Shown: positions 28,101 to 34,638 of the stretch, piece after piece
How positions within the stretch are numbered: the first letter of the stretch is position 1
Layout: every line of letters starts with the position of its first letter
IMG/VR virus record: IMGVR_UViG_3300017783_000021
Coordinates: 1-58,262 of that record
Source of the DNA: a virus
Length of the DNA: 58,262 bases
Reading direction: 5' to 3' (one strand)
The notes under the pieces: model-generated
Seen by the model: the letters and a program-made list of their open reading frames with translations, nothing else
Told to the model about the DNA's origin: nothing
The model's database searches: none
Program-made: the position numbers and the translations under genes

Positions 28101-30132
28101 TTTTGGTAATGGTAGTATTACAGAATTTAGTTTCAACAAGTACCCAGGAACAATAGATAGTATTAATGTTACAGTTGGACCAAGTGATCCAGCAACAAAG
28201 ACTAGTGCTTATAAAACTCAAGGTACTGATTATACAGTTGACTTTGCTAATAAGAAAATTATTTTAAATACTGCACCTGCAGATAAACAGATAGTTACAA
28301 TTACAACATTAAATGTCGGCGGTAGCGACATGCTTGAAAAAGCAGATTTTGTAGATGCTGGCGATAGTACAATAGAATTTATTTTAACAAGTAAGTACGA
28401 AGATGTTAAGAGTGCATTTGTAACTGTAAACGGTATTACTCAACAATATCAAATATCAGAAGATGCTGATTCAGGAAGTGCAAAAATTGTTTTAACTGAT
28501 CCACCAAACGATATGACAGATGCTGTAACACAAATTACTGCATTAAGTGGATTAGCAAAAACATATAGTGAAGTTAAAACAGATGTATTCAACATTGCTA
28601 GTGATAGCGGTGATGAATTTTATCTAAGCCAAGTACCAGGAAATATCGAACCGTTCCATGCAATGGTAGTTGTAGAATTAGATGGTAAACGTTTAAGAGC
28701 ACCTGACACAATTTATTATGTTGCCAACGGTGTTACACTTGATTATCTAGTAAGTCAAAACCCAGACTATCCTGCATTTAGTTTAGCATTGGGTGAGTTA
28801 GAAGTTCATAAGAACGGTGTTCGATTACAACCTATTGCAGACTATCAGTTTAACACTGCAACAAATTTACTTACTTTCTATGATGGAAAATTAGCGTCAG
28901 GAGATGTAATTGCAATTACATTGTTACGTGGACATGATTATGAGATTAGAAAAAATACTACTGATGATAGTACTAATGCTGGCTTTATAAAAATTACAAA
29001 TAATAGTGCAGATGACAGTACAGGATTAACAGAAGGAAATGTACTTAAAGTAACAAGTTATTCAAACCACGATGCCAACTTAATACGTAAAGAAGTTTAC
29101 AAAGGTAATCCGGGTGGTACTTATAAGTTAAGTAGAAAAGCACTCGACGTTGGATATATTTGGGTTGAATTAAACAATACCGCATTAATTGCAGATGTAG
29201 ATTATAAAATTTTAGATAATGATACAACAGTGTATATTGATAATAGATTTTCACAAGAATTAACAGATAGAGTTGTTATAACATCTTTTAGTGAAGATAA
29301 AAACTTTGACGGTGTAGGATATAACGTATTCAAAGATATGCTTAATAGAAATTTCTACAAGCGTATTAGTAAGCAAGATACAACAAAACTAGCAGAACAA
29401 CTAAATCCAACAGATTTAGAAATTAAATTACAAGATGCTAGTTTCTTTGATACTCCTAGTCCAGAAAAGCGTGTACCCGGAGTAGTAATTATTGGTAAAG
29501 AACGTATTGAGTTTTATCAAATTGATGGCAACACGTTAAAACAAATTAGAAGAGGTACGTTAGGTACAGGTATTCCGACAAAACATATTGTAGGAACAGA
29601 GGTATTTGACTTTGGCCCAACACAAACTATGCCTTATAAGGATAGTGTAAACATATATGAAATTATTGTACGTGAAGGATTACCGAATGGTAAAGGAACT
29701 CATGTGTTAGAAACACTTAATATAACCAGTGGAGCAGATGCACATGATCAAGTAGAAGTGTATGTGGGTGGCATAAAACTGCAAAAACCGACTACTAATC
29801 TAAATCCGATAACTAAACATAGTGCTTCGATTGCGTATGATAGTAACGAAACAAACAGTTTAGGTGTTGCAAGTGATGTGGTTCAACTACCAGAATATAC
29901 GGTAGAACCAGTTGCAGACAGCACTGCTAAAGGATACTATAAACTAATATTAAGGGACGAACCAGAAGTAGGAACGGAGATAAAAGTGGTACAAAAACAA
30001 GGTCGTGTGTGGTATACACCAGGATCAACTACTGCATCCGATGGTGTTACACTACAAAGAGCAGAAACACCACAGGCTAAGTTCTTGCTTGACAGAACCT
30101 CTGGCTTACCTATAATAAATATTAAGGAATAA
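16138..30132 (+). CDS. 7: Giant gp7-like baseplate wedge/fibre mosaic protein, 4664 residues
   Basis: One uninterrupted frame of 4664 codons, more than four times T4 gp7 (1032). Residues 1-170 (LLPMYFRTETNRKFLGATVD; NQIDFFGGVTDNHDKLFQAE; AWNPMFNFDKFVNYRQYYWL) match gp7-like proteins of marine T4-like phages. Inserted domains follow: a cupredoxin-like fold (about 182-272, GHPFY with H212, CQYHQTM from C258); about six FG-GAP/integrin-type propeller repeats (about 2090-2555, for example EEFGYSVATSDTRLVVGAPG); three repeats of the type GYGYxxxPxxxISG (about 2977, 3327, 3627); and a YHYH domain (about 3414-3600, motif at 3469-3472, then GFAFDGFPIYGPYGY). The last 900 residues are beta-rich repeats. 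The ribosome site is AGGAACACC. Roles of the extra domains, probably surface binding, are inferred. Confidence 0.85.
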   Translation: MAYSDRQGTPVNIENKDKLRNSSDLLPMYFRTETNRKFLGATVDTLINKGNLDRLNGFVGERNTENATSKDVYIPEPTDNRRRYNFLPSAVTKNPIDNTNKWTGTYDDLINQIDFFGGVTDNHDKLFQAEYFAWNPMFNFDKFVNYRQYYWLSQGPDPVSISGNPGNTESEYSVSNSNQNSYVFTPNGFSNNPTVVLYRGGTYKFKINATGHPFYIKTTNTIGIGDQYNDGVENNGAESGTITFTVPINAPDNLFYACQYHQTMQGMFEIRDTSQDLTIDVSEEILGKANFTSANGVKLTNGMKVNFIGDVLPTKYREKNWYVEGVGDRITLIDETELDTPEVYAKNKEYEFDVDPFDDTPYDDTENSPITPEYITINRASKDKNPWSRYNRWVHKEIIEQSASYNNTSPILDENNRAVRPILEFKSNLKLFNFGENGIGNVDLVDTDTLDVMSNVEGSFGYYVDEVLLRKGMRVIFNSDPDITVKGKVYEVDFIEYDGQSRLHLVEKYAPLINDSVIATDGVANQGTSYYYTGTEWSKSQQKTKLNQSPLFDLFDSNGNSFSNQTNYFSTTFIGNKIASYKEGTGSNDPILGFPISYQNINNVGDITFNFDWDDSEFTYQENITAKTVDTASGLVYDFNDEKYYSGWQLVKNKVTRQRILQVFDLFETTDRIAVNAINKPFDYDLDIIVEFNGVTYKETTDFEKVIDKNKSTYELKFKKPIAGGTRVTLKILTDQKPNANGYYEPPINLTNNSENNDLKTFTLGSVSDHFKTIFQANSTITGKSVGTNNARDIANIHLDGSRYVKHKGSILPAILFLIQEDLNFVNSMRKNARDYNFFKDAFIAKASQLDKTDNIATDVDTILYELSINKSSNSSYFYSDMAGFGKKAERLKFTVKNGTQQVFAINNAFNTSTVSDRAVYVYLNNTQLYLGTDYEFDNVDNTLTVKVDLAINDVVEIIDYDTTGSVIPHTPTKLGLYPSYKPEIFVDKSYLTPTKVIQGHDGSITKAFNDERDDMLLELEKRIYNNLKVKYNRDIFDILKNTPGQYRTNNFTSNEFNKVLRTDFGYWASLFDVDFETNSVSDDSIPFSYNFNTMINRQDQQLPGSWRAIYKLYFDTDRPHTHPWEMLGITEKPTWFDSVYGKAPYTSGNKILWDDLERGLVRDPAGTKIYNDFARPKLSTNIPVDEYGDLIDPSKINIVKAIFITEVKNNWKYGDEGPAETSWRKSSWYPFALQNAVALTKPAQYFGSLFDVNQNLITASGNVVYSETGKIFNLKEAKLKDLKFDNKRFLGLGYHVPIIEYVKSFDKDLKEIFYDKLINTSSNLTYKLGGFANKNRLRVLAESSNPNTADNSVFLPSENYQLTLRKSNPIKSVRVSGIVVEQTEKGYLVRGYDNLRPWFNIYKPKHGKNDVAVNVGGKQANFVLWSSGKFYGEKQIVEFEGQYYRVKSNHTSTENFDNSKFTVLGELPITGGAEVARALAFEDKETEVSYGTVYTRIQEVYDVILGYEHWLKEQGFVFDKYQRETLSIQDWNLSAKEFLYWTTQKWAAGSVIALSPFADNLEFEFKYATVDSVLNSFYEYSILSATGTPLPKENLSIVRGSGKFTLSTKNTQKGIFFAVLNLVQWEHIVVFDDKSQFGDIIYDQEAGYRQKRIKLIGFRTSEWDGDYVSPGFVFDEAVVNDYATGLDYNLGDVVRFKSKYYSASKFLPATKVFNFNDWVFIGDKPVAELLPNLDYKASSFEDFYALESENFDKQTTDLSQHLLGYQKRLYLDNLVRDDTAQYKFYTGFIKEKGTFNAIEKLNRLTIDGTSTDISVNENWAVKIGSLGSSATSKEIELVLNESENVENPQAYQFVQTKTVNTETNTIQLLNNDLTLKPADFNSAPWKNFNLNDSGVSLTTVQKIPTAGYARIEDVDHTVFNSSAIITDTTIPTLNEGASIWVAKDKNDTWNIYRLVASDARVIQTENDLVVITDGMLSLTTDVPHGLKEGDIIVIRWFDNQINGTHTVAEVNGLTGFKVATDLTTITLAEDSATGTILTLESVRVTTPAQINNIKDVGSFDVGSKIWADNTGNNEWKVYEKTTAFVENQFKDVSPDALSYATSIAYGNQGRTIVVGNPDQTVEGSVLVLRRKLNSEVTTLEGSSGFNIGPSFSDQWVSPSVNAGLGHSISLSSTSNTLVAGAPFASAVRTTSTAERPKFFYSTNTATASSLTKQGIVKITSFNTLTNVYDNSYVVSSPVPSNNEEFGYSVATSDTRLVVGAPGRGSNTGAVYVYNKGTDWDYLEEILAPDHTEGDRFGEQLVASKDLGILIVSAKKKETIEQAGDSTVKNTGKVFVYYYDGTGYNLIQTIDESLVTSLSNTDLLGSSLGISDNGDTLVIGAPLTDGVEVDQGAVHVFERQTQNDSTTGYAFKETILSPSIQNGENFGHRIAVNPNGTSFAVSSAIGSNDKLTTFDVYSEKKAGETYVNDPTSPRTDNSTTFDAYSLNFVDKVSGTGAVYTFSKLGDNFVFGQKLASNDLQTNDQFGTGLAYSSTSLYVGAPNFAIDDNDDDTVDPKTGILFVYQKNATAGWNTLRQQGSLTDPFSIDKLLTYRTDTQTIVDFLEPIDPVKGKIPYIAETEITFKGERDPAIYSTSDQAINVDPDINWGADHVGEIWWDLSTIRYTWYEQGDIEFRKNNWGQIFPGSSVDIYEWVESDVSPEEWNNIADTTEGIAAGFSGKSKYDDNTYVLKRVYDTSTSNFVSRYYFWVRNAVILPQRFTTQIAVGLSEQIAIDTRKLPANEIASIIADPKNYGIKSVQLLDTNAFSVTNVKTTLSDNNVSLNIQYKDIKTDIPDHNSWLLLDENQRDKIDNELLIKKLYDSLVGFDSSGNAVPDPTLPVQKKYGLAIRPRQSIFVNRLQALKVLITYTNNLLAKSRIVDEKDISGLFTSDPKPTLISGKYDIEIEEDADLSDIKTQDLKQATATATITNGRIKSVKIDDAGYGYKNAPEIEISGEGYGAKFSSTIDSQGRLTNIEVLKEGKNYSRGTIRIRPFKVLVTNDVTAGNYWTMYEWNINSETWTRTNTQTYDVRTFWNYKDYVVSGFDVDSIIDYKIAEPYLLRTIDPTVGQLVEVTNVGDGNKIILQKVESNGTWNDEYDIMFKANSTIEFSSNLYDYSGLSFGFAGTENFDINLYDEQPTQESRVILGVINNNLFVDNLKYAWNEFLFTAIRYAISEQTFTDWIFKTSLISVKNNLGGFTRKVNYNLDDPGNVEKYIEEIKPYSVTIKDMITSYNTLEQGNMFSTDFDLPSRYNETTEKFEVLNENSEDITTEPFNQWFENYKFSVDKIDIADAGAGYTQTPIVVISGGRESKPAIIQTKPFRSIVTTDYDNQYVYVNTTSVPGHFYDTTNVIAQNLVYQIPRFPAVPEIKTTTPLGAIGVAINGVSIFNPSSAVTARLGGVTYTVNAVYEHKESGIDDGAGHPQEDGIYHYHSDPKFMYTKDANTHSEILGFAFDGFPIYGPYGYNKTNDKTVVLMKSSYQLKTTPRADGSMPTGRYNEDYEYVTGLGNLDENNGRFIQTPEYPSGTYAYFITVAENADNELEPAFPYIVGPNYHGTPLLPNGNGTMPQSGNINATATAYVSRNKLGNIVINNPGAGYVTAPTVTITGGGDTTSTAKVVAVLENNKVRTSKTQLRFDRISSQGILATDSYIDTFTSTSGQVTYKLTYVPTVDKRDFTISINNETVFIENFDVSIRTLTDQTYKKQVGYVILKTLPKQGSTVTITYKKNVALMNAVDRINYFYKPTDGMPGKDPAQLMTGIEYPGVKVQGLDFGVSVGFDGLPWFSHGWDTFSGNNSDYAFRADGSTTEFTLPYVPELNTKVNVYFDGIRQDPTNTPTIVGDGNTGTFTLNVSPADGALVVFRKEDSDGSTVPTDVNNLDTLISGGTLAYNTATGNSPEDISLDGDGFVTPDTSYAPEEVVPGQVFDSLSMKVYNAPADGSPIIDITRHFGNGSITEFSFNKYPGTIDSINVTVGPSDPATKTSAYKTQGTDYTVDFANKKIILNTAPADKQIVTITTLNVGGSDMLEKADFVDAGDSTIEFILTSKYEDVKSAFVTVNGITQQYQISEDADSGSAKIVLTDPPNDMTDAVTQITALSGLAKTYSEVKTDVFNIASDSGDEFYLSQVPGNIEPFHAMVVVELDGKRLRAPDTIYYVANGVTLDYLVSQNPDYPAFSLALGELEVHKNGVRLQPIADYQFNTATNLLTFYDGKLASGDVIAITLLRGHDYEIRKNTTDDSTNAGFIKITNNSADDSTGLTEGNVLKVTSYSNHDANLIRKEVYKGNPGGTYKLSRKALDVGYIWVELNNTALIADVDYKILDNDTTVYIDNRFSQELTDRVVITSFSEDKNFDGVGYNVFKDMLNRNFYKRISKQDTTKLAEQLNPTDLEIKLQDASFFDTPSPEKRVPGVVIIGKERIEFYQIDGNTLKQIRRGTLGTGIPTKHIVGTEVFDFGPTQTMPYKDSVNIYEIIVREGLPNGKGTHVLETLNITSGADAHDQVEVYVGGIKLQKPTTNLNPITKHSASIAYDSNETNSLGVASDVVQLPEYTVEPVADSTAKGYYKLILRDEPEVGTEIKVVQKQGRVWYTPGSTTASDGVTLQRAETPQAKFLLDRTSGLPIINIKE

Positions 30133-30135
30133 CAA

Positions 30136-30795
30136 ATGTCAAACGAGGATAAAAAGTTGAACCAAAAGCCAGAAGATAACAAGAAACCAAATGAGAATAC
30201 AGGAATATTGATGGAAGGTCATATTAAGATATTTGACCCCAAATCAGGCGAAATACTTGTAAACAAGCGTAATGCTATTCATTACGAAAATATGAGTATA
30301 TCCTTAGCAGAATCATTAGGTAACGAGGGTCGAGGTAACATTGTTGAAATGGCATTTGGTAATGGTGGTACTACAGTTGACCCAACAGGTATTATTACAT
30401 ATTTGACACCGAACAACACAGGCGTAAACGCTTCATTATATAATCAAACTTATTACAAAACAGTTGATGACAATAATGTAAACAACACAGATCCTGCAAG
30501 AAATTTTATTGAAACACGTCATACATTAGGAACAACATATACAGATATTATTGTTAGTTGTTTACTAGATTACGGTGAACCATCAGGACAACAAGCATTT
30601 GATAACAGTACAAACCTTGAAGGAAATTATGTCTTTGATGAATTAGGATTAAGAGCATACAACACAGAAGGTGCTAACGAAGGTAGATTATTAACACATG
30701 TTATTTTCCACCCTGTACAAAAATCTTTAAACAGGTTAATTCAAATTGATTATACAGTTAGAATTCAAAGTTTAACTAACTTGAGCGAGAATTAA
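30136..30795 (+). CDS. Small baseplate/tail structural protein
   Basis: A 219-residue protein with a charged, disordered N-terminus (about 25 residues of K, N, E, P) and a beta-rich core: GHIKIFDPKSGEILVNKRNA, VEMAFGNGGTTVDPTG, YTDIIVSCLLDYGEPSGQQ and YVFDELGLRAYN. Proteins with GHIxIxDxxTGEVLVxxxNAIH and MAFGNGG motifs occur between gp7/gp8 and fibre genes in marine T4-like phages and are virion-associated. The start lies 3 nt after the giant gene's stop and the next gene begins 3 nt after it, so it belongs to the late structural operon. A gp8-like wedge role is possible from position only. Confidence 0.5.
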   Translation: MSNEDKKLNQKPEDNKKPNENTGILMEGHIKIFDPKSGEILVNKRNAIHYENMSISLAESLGNEGRGNIVEMAFGNGGTTVDPTGIITYLTPNNTGVNASLYNQTYYKTVDDNNVNNTDPARNFIETRHTLGTTYTDIIVSCLLDYGEPSGQQAFDNSTNLEGNYVFDELGLRAYNTEGANEGRLLTHVIFHPVQKSLNRLIQIDYTVRIQSLTNLSEN

Positions 30796-30798
30796 TAG

Positions 30799-32787
30799 AT
30801 GGCATATACAGTAAACTTTACAAATGCGGTTCAAAAGACTCCGATTACTGTTGATGACAATAGTAGAAATACTAGTGATACATCATTAACATTAATAGGA
30901 AGAAATGAACCAAGTTACGGTCAAAGCATTGCAGAAAACTTTGTTCATGTATTAGAAAATTTTGCTAATCCAACATCACCAAGCAATCCAATTGAAGGAC
31001 AGTTATGGTATGACAGTGCAACAAACAGATTACAAATTAATGATAGTACAGCAGGAGCGTCTAATTGGCGACCAGCAGGCGGAGTACATGTTAGTGCAAC
31101 AGAACCAAGCAATCCGATTAAAGGAGACATTTGGGTAGACACAACAAATTCTCAATTATATTTGTACACTGCAAACCAATTTCAACTTGTTGGTCCAAAC
31201 TTTAGTGGCGGACTTAAATCAGGCGCTCAAGCAGAACAGTTAGTTGATACAAAAGGAATTACACACACTATTATCAAACAATATGTTGATGATAAAGTTG
31301 TTACAATTATTTCAAAAGATCAATTTATTCCTAAACAAATTATTGAAGGCTTTACAGAATTATATCCAGGTATTAATATTTCAGCAAAAGACTTTGACGG
31401 TAACGGTATTGTATTAAACAAATTACATGCAAGTGCAACAAAAGCAGATGCGTTAAGTGTTACACAGCCTGCGGTAGAAGTTGTAAATGCAAACAACTTT
31501 TTAAGAAGTGATATTACTGACACAATGAACGGACAGTTATATGTGCGTAATGATGGTGGAGTAACTATTGGTTCAAACCAAATTTTTAACTTAGAAATTG
31601 CAGAAAATAATGCTGTTATTAAAAATAATAGTGTAGATGGTAATATTGATTTTTCAGTATTTCCAAACGATACAGGAACACTAGAAACTATTGCAAGATT
31701 TGATGGCGCCAATAAACGATTGGGTATTAATAATTTAAGTCCATCAACTACATTAGATGTTACAGGTAGTGGACATTTCACACAAAGATTAACTTGTAGT
31801 TCTATAGAAGAAGCAACAAGCACAACTACAGGAAGTATTACAACTGGTGGCGGTATTGGTGTTGCTAAACAATTATACGTTGGCGGTAACCTAACAACAA
31901 AAGGACACTTTAGAGTTGGTGAAGATGCTCCTTTAGATAATGCAACTGGTATTGCACCTAGTGTTGATGACAAATTAACTATTGGTACGCCTAGTTTAAG
32001 ATTTAAAAATGTTCATTCAGAAATATTTACAGGTAGGCTTGTAGGTACAATGGTAGGTGACGTTACAGGTAACGTTAACGGAACATCAGATAGACTAGTT
32101 GCTTCAACAACATTTAAGATGACTGGACACGTTGCTGACTCAACAGGATTTAGTTTTGATGGACAAACTGGTGGAACAGAAAAAATATTCAATGTAACAC
32201 TTACACAAGATGCTATTGATGAACAAACAGAAAGTACAACAACAGAATCAAACGAAGACTTCATATTACTATCAAGAGACAATACAGGTTTAAGAAAAGT
32301 ACAATATAAAAACTTCTTTGCTGGTGCACCAACAGTACCAGTAGGTGGAGTTATGCCATATGCAGGTAGTGCATCACCAACAGGATATTTACTTTGTGAC
32401 GGTTCTGAAGTGCCTATTGCAAGTTATCAAGATTTATATAAAGTTATTGGTACGACATATGGTACTGGTGTAAATCCAAATACATTTAAACTTCCTGACT
32501 TACGTGGTAGATTTGCACTTGGTAAAGATAACATGGATAATAACTTAACTGTTCAGGATACAGACAATAACCCAGTTGATGCTGGTGGCGGTAGTGCAGG
32601 TAGAGTAACAGATACATCTGCAGAGTCATTAGGTGGATCAGCAGGTAATGAAGCAAAAGATATTTCAGACAATGCAGTAGGTCAAGGAACGCAGTACACA
32701 CAAGATACAGGTACTGGTGTTTATAGTAACGTTAATGTTATGAATCCTTACTTAACATTGAATTACATCATAAGGGCACTATCGTAA
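30799..32787 (+). CDS. Tail fibre protein with phage tail-collar domain (fibre paralogue 1)
   Basis: A 662-residue fibre protein. The N-terminal 230 residues form a module shared with three neighbouring genes: LIGRNEPSYGQSIAENFVHV, GQLWYDSATNRLQI, KGDIWVDTTNSQLYLY, then TIISKDQFIPKQIIEGF and LHASATKADAL. The middle is a beta-rich shaft with a VTGNVNGTS repeat. Residues about 513-575 are a tail-collar domain (GGVMPYAGSASPTGYLLCDG; TFKLPDLRGRFALGKDNMD), and the end MNPYLTLNYIIR is typical of collar-type short fibres (T4 gp12-like). It is the first of four fibre genes; the next ATG overlaps its stop by one base. A host-contact role is inferred from the family. Confidence 0.85.
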   Translation: MAYTVNFTNAVQKTPITVDDNSRNTSDTSLTLIGRNEPSYGQSIAENFVHVLENFANPTSPSNPIEGQLWYDSATNRLQINDSTAGASNWRPAGGVHVSATEPSNPIKGDIWVDTTNSQLYLYTANQFQLVGPNFSGGLKSGAQAEQLVDTKGITHTIIKQYVDDKVVTIISKDQFIPKQIIEGFTELYPGINISAKDFDGNGIVLNKLHASATKADALSVTQPAVEVVNANNFLRSDITDTMNGQLYVRNDGGVTIGSNQIFNLEIAENNAVIKNNSVDGNIDFSVFPNDTGTLETIARFDGANKRLGINNLSPSTTLDVTGSGHFTQRLTCSSIEEATSTTTGSITTGGGIGVAKQLYVGGNLTTKGHFRVGEDAPLDNATGIAPSVDDKLTIGTPSLRFKNVHSEIFTGRLVGTMVGDVTGNVNGTSDRLVASTTFKMTGHVADSTGFSFDGQTGGTEKIFNVTLTQDAIDEQTESTTTESNEDFILLSRDNTGLRKVQYKNFFAGAPTVPVGGVMPYAGSASPTGYLLCDGSEVPIASYQDLYKVIGTTYGTGVNPNTFKLPDLRGRFALGKDNMDNNLTVQDTDNNPVDAGGGSAGRVTDTSAESLGGSAGNEAKDISDNAVGQGTQYTQDTGTGVYSNVNVMNPYLTLNYIIRALS

Positions 32788-34628
32788 TGGCATATAATGT
32801 TAACAAAACAGACGGAACTCTTTTAACAACTGTTGTTGACGGAACTGTAGATAGTACTTCTGCAGATATTTCGTTAGTAGGAAGAAAATTTAGTAATTAC
32901 GGTGAAGTGTTAAACGAGAATCTAATTAAAATATTAGAAAGTTTCGCAAATACAACTGCACCAGATAATCCATTAGAAGGACAAGTTTGGTATGATAAAC
33001 TTGAAGGACGTTTAAAAGTTTACACAGGTACAACATTTAAACCAACAGGTGGACCATTAGTACAAGAAACACAACCACAAGGACTTGTAAAAGGTGACTT
33101 ATGGATGGATTCGTTAAACAATCAACTTTATTTTTATGACGGTGTTGATCTAGGTTTAGCAGGTCCAATATATACTTCAGCACAGGGTAAACATGGTTGG
33201 ATTGTTGAAACAGTTGTTGATTCAAACGACAATGGTAGATCGATTACAAAATTATTTGTTAATGATTTACTTGTAGGTATTTTAAGTAAGTTTGAGTTTA
33301 CACCTAAAACAGCAATTACAGGATTTGCTAGTATTAAAGTAGGATTAAATTTTAGTACAAATGTCTCAGGATTAAAGTTACACGGCACAGCGTCTTCTGC
33401 AGATACTATTGCTGGTATTGATCCTGGTAACTTTTTACGTGCTGATATAGCAAGTACATCTCAATCACAATTAAGTATTCAAACTGATTCAGGTATAGTT
33501 TTAGGTGGAGAACAAGATCTAAACATTGAAGTTGTAGGTGATGTTACAATATTTAAAAATAACCTACAAAATAAAGATTTCAAAATACAAGTTAACTCAC
33601 AAAGTAATGGTGGTATTATTGATGCAATAGAAATTGATGCTGACATAATGAAGGTTAATATTTTTAAAGATAAAACAGGTAGTGAAGTTGAAGTAGGCGG
33701 AAGTTTAATTGTTCAACAGAACTTAACTGTTAACGGAACAACATTGTTTGTTGATTCACAAAATTTAAGAATTGCTGATAGAAATATTCAACTTGCATAT
33801 GCTGACGGTTCAAGTGAAACTGATGTACTAGCAGATGGCGGCGGTATTACACTTGTAGGCGACACTGATCACACATTTAGTTGGAGTAGAGTTAATACAG
33901 CATGGACAAGTTCTGAGTCAATCAGTCTTGACGCTGGTAATGAATTTAGAATTGCACAAAATAATATTATTAACACAACCACTATAGGTACAAGCGTTGT
34001 TAATTCGAATTTACAAAACGTAGGAGTGCTTACAGAATTACAAGTTGACGATATTGATATTAATGGCACAACTATTAGTACAAGAGATACTAATGGAAAT
34101 TTAAATTTTAATATAAACGGTACAGGAAATATTGTTTTAAATCCTGATAACGAAGGTGTTGTAACACAGATTAAAGGTGTTAAAGACCCAACTGATGCAC
34201 AAGACGTCGGTACAAAAAATTATGTTGACACACAAATAAGTTCAAGAACACTTTTCTTAACTATTAATACAACAGGAATTAGTGATAAAACTTCAACTGT
34301 AGATGGAATACCATATCTTTTAAATACTTTGGCACCTGCATCAAACTTTGTAGATGGTGCTCAAGCAAGAATTTTAGCAGAAGATTTAACACTTGCAGGC
34401 GCACAAACTAATATTACAGTTACATCAACACCAACTGGAACAACCAACACATTCTTAATTGGTCAAACAGCAGTTGACAGAGGTGGATTACAAAACAGTG
34501 AATCTGTTTTATCAAGTATTTCAGTTCCAGATGGTATTACACTATCAGGAAGTGCGTTGGGAGTGGTAAGAACATACCATTTATTAACAGTGAGCGGAGG
34601 GACTTGGACGTATACAAGTGCGTTGTAA
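32787..34628 (+). CDS. Tail fibre protein (fibre paralogue 2)
   Basis: A 613-residue fibre protein that shares the N-terminal module with its neighbours: DISLVGRKFSNYGEVLNENL, GQVWYDKLEGRLKVY, KGDLWMDSLNNQLYFYDG, VGILSKFEFTPKTAITGFAS and LHGTASSADTI. The central shaft contains VNGTTLFVDSQNLRIADRNI, a motif seen in many cyanophage fibres. The C-terminal 130 residues (TLFLTINTTGISD, VDGIPYLLNTLAP, ILAEDLTLAG and the final TYHLLTVSGGTWTYTSAL) resemble the ends of other marine phage fibre tips. No collar domain is present, so the tip differs from paralogue 1. Translation is coupled to the upstream gene by a one-base overlap. Confidence 0.8.
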   Translation: MAYNVNKTDGTLLTTVVDGTVDSTSADISLVGRKFSNYGEVLNENLIKILESFANTTAPDNPLEGQVWYDKLEGRLKVYTGTTFKPTGGPLVQETQPQGLVKGDLWMDSLNNQLYFYDGVDLGLAGPIYTSAQGKHGWIVETVVDSNDNGRSITKLFVNDLLVGILSKFEFTPKTAITGFASIKVGLNFSTNVSGLKLHGTASSADTIAGIDPGNFLRADIASTSQSQLSIQTDSGIVLGGEQDLNIEVVGDVTIFKNNLQNKDFKIQVNSQSNGGIIDAIEIDADIMKVNIFKDKTGSEVEVGGSLIVQQNLTVNGTTLFVDSQNLRIADRNIQLAYADGSSETDVLADGGGITLVGDTDHTFSWSRVNTAWTSSESISLDAGNEFRIAQNNIINTTTIGTSVVNSNLQNVGVLTELQVDDIDINGTTISTRDTNGNLNFNINGTGNIVLNPDNEGVVTQIKGVKDPTDAQDVGTKNYVDTQISSRTLFLTINTTGISDKTSTVDGIPYLLNTLAPASNFVDGAQARILAEDLTLAGAQTNITVTSTPTGTTNTFLIGQTAVDRGGLQNSESVLSSISVPDGITLSGSALGVVRTYHLLTVSGGTWTYTSAL

Positions 34629-34638
34629 GGAATAAAAT

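Noticed and set aside
31320-31973. 217-residue minus-strand frame opposite fibre paralogue 1
   Set aside because: It mirrors the fibre gene, has no ribosome site, and shows the Ser/Leu/Val/Pro bias expected of an antisense shadow.
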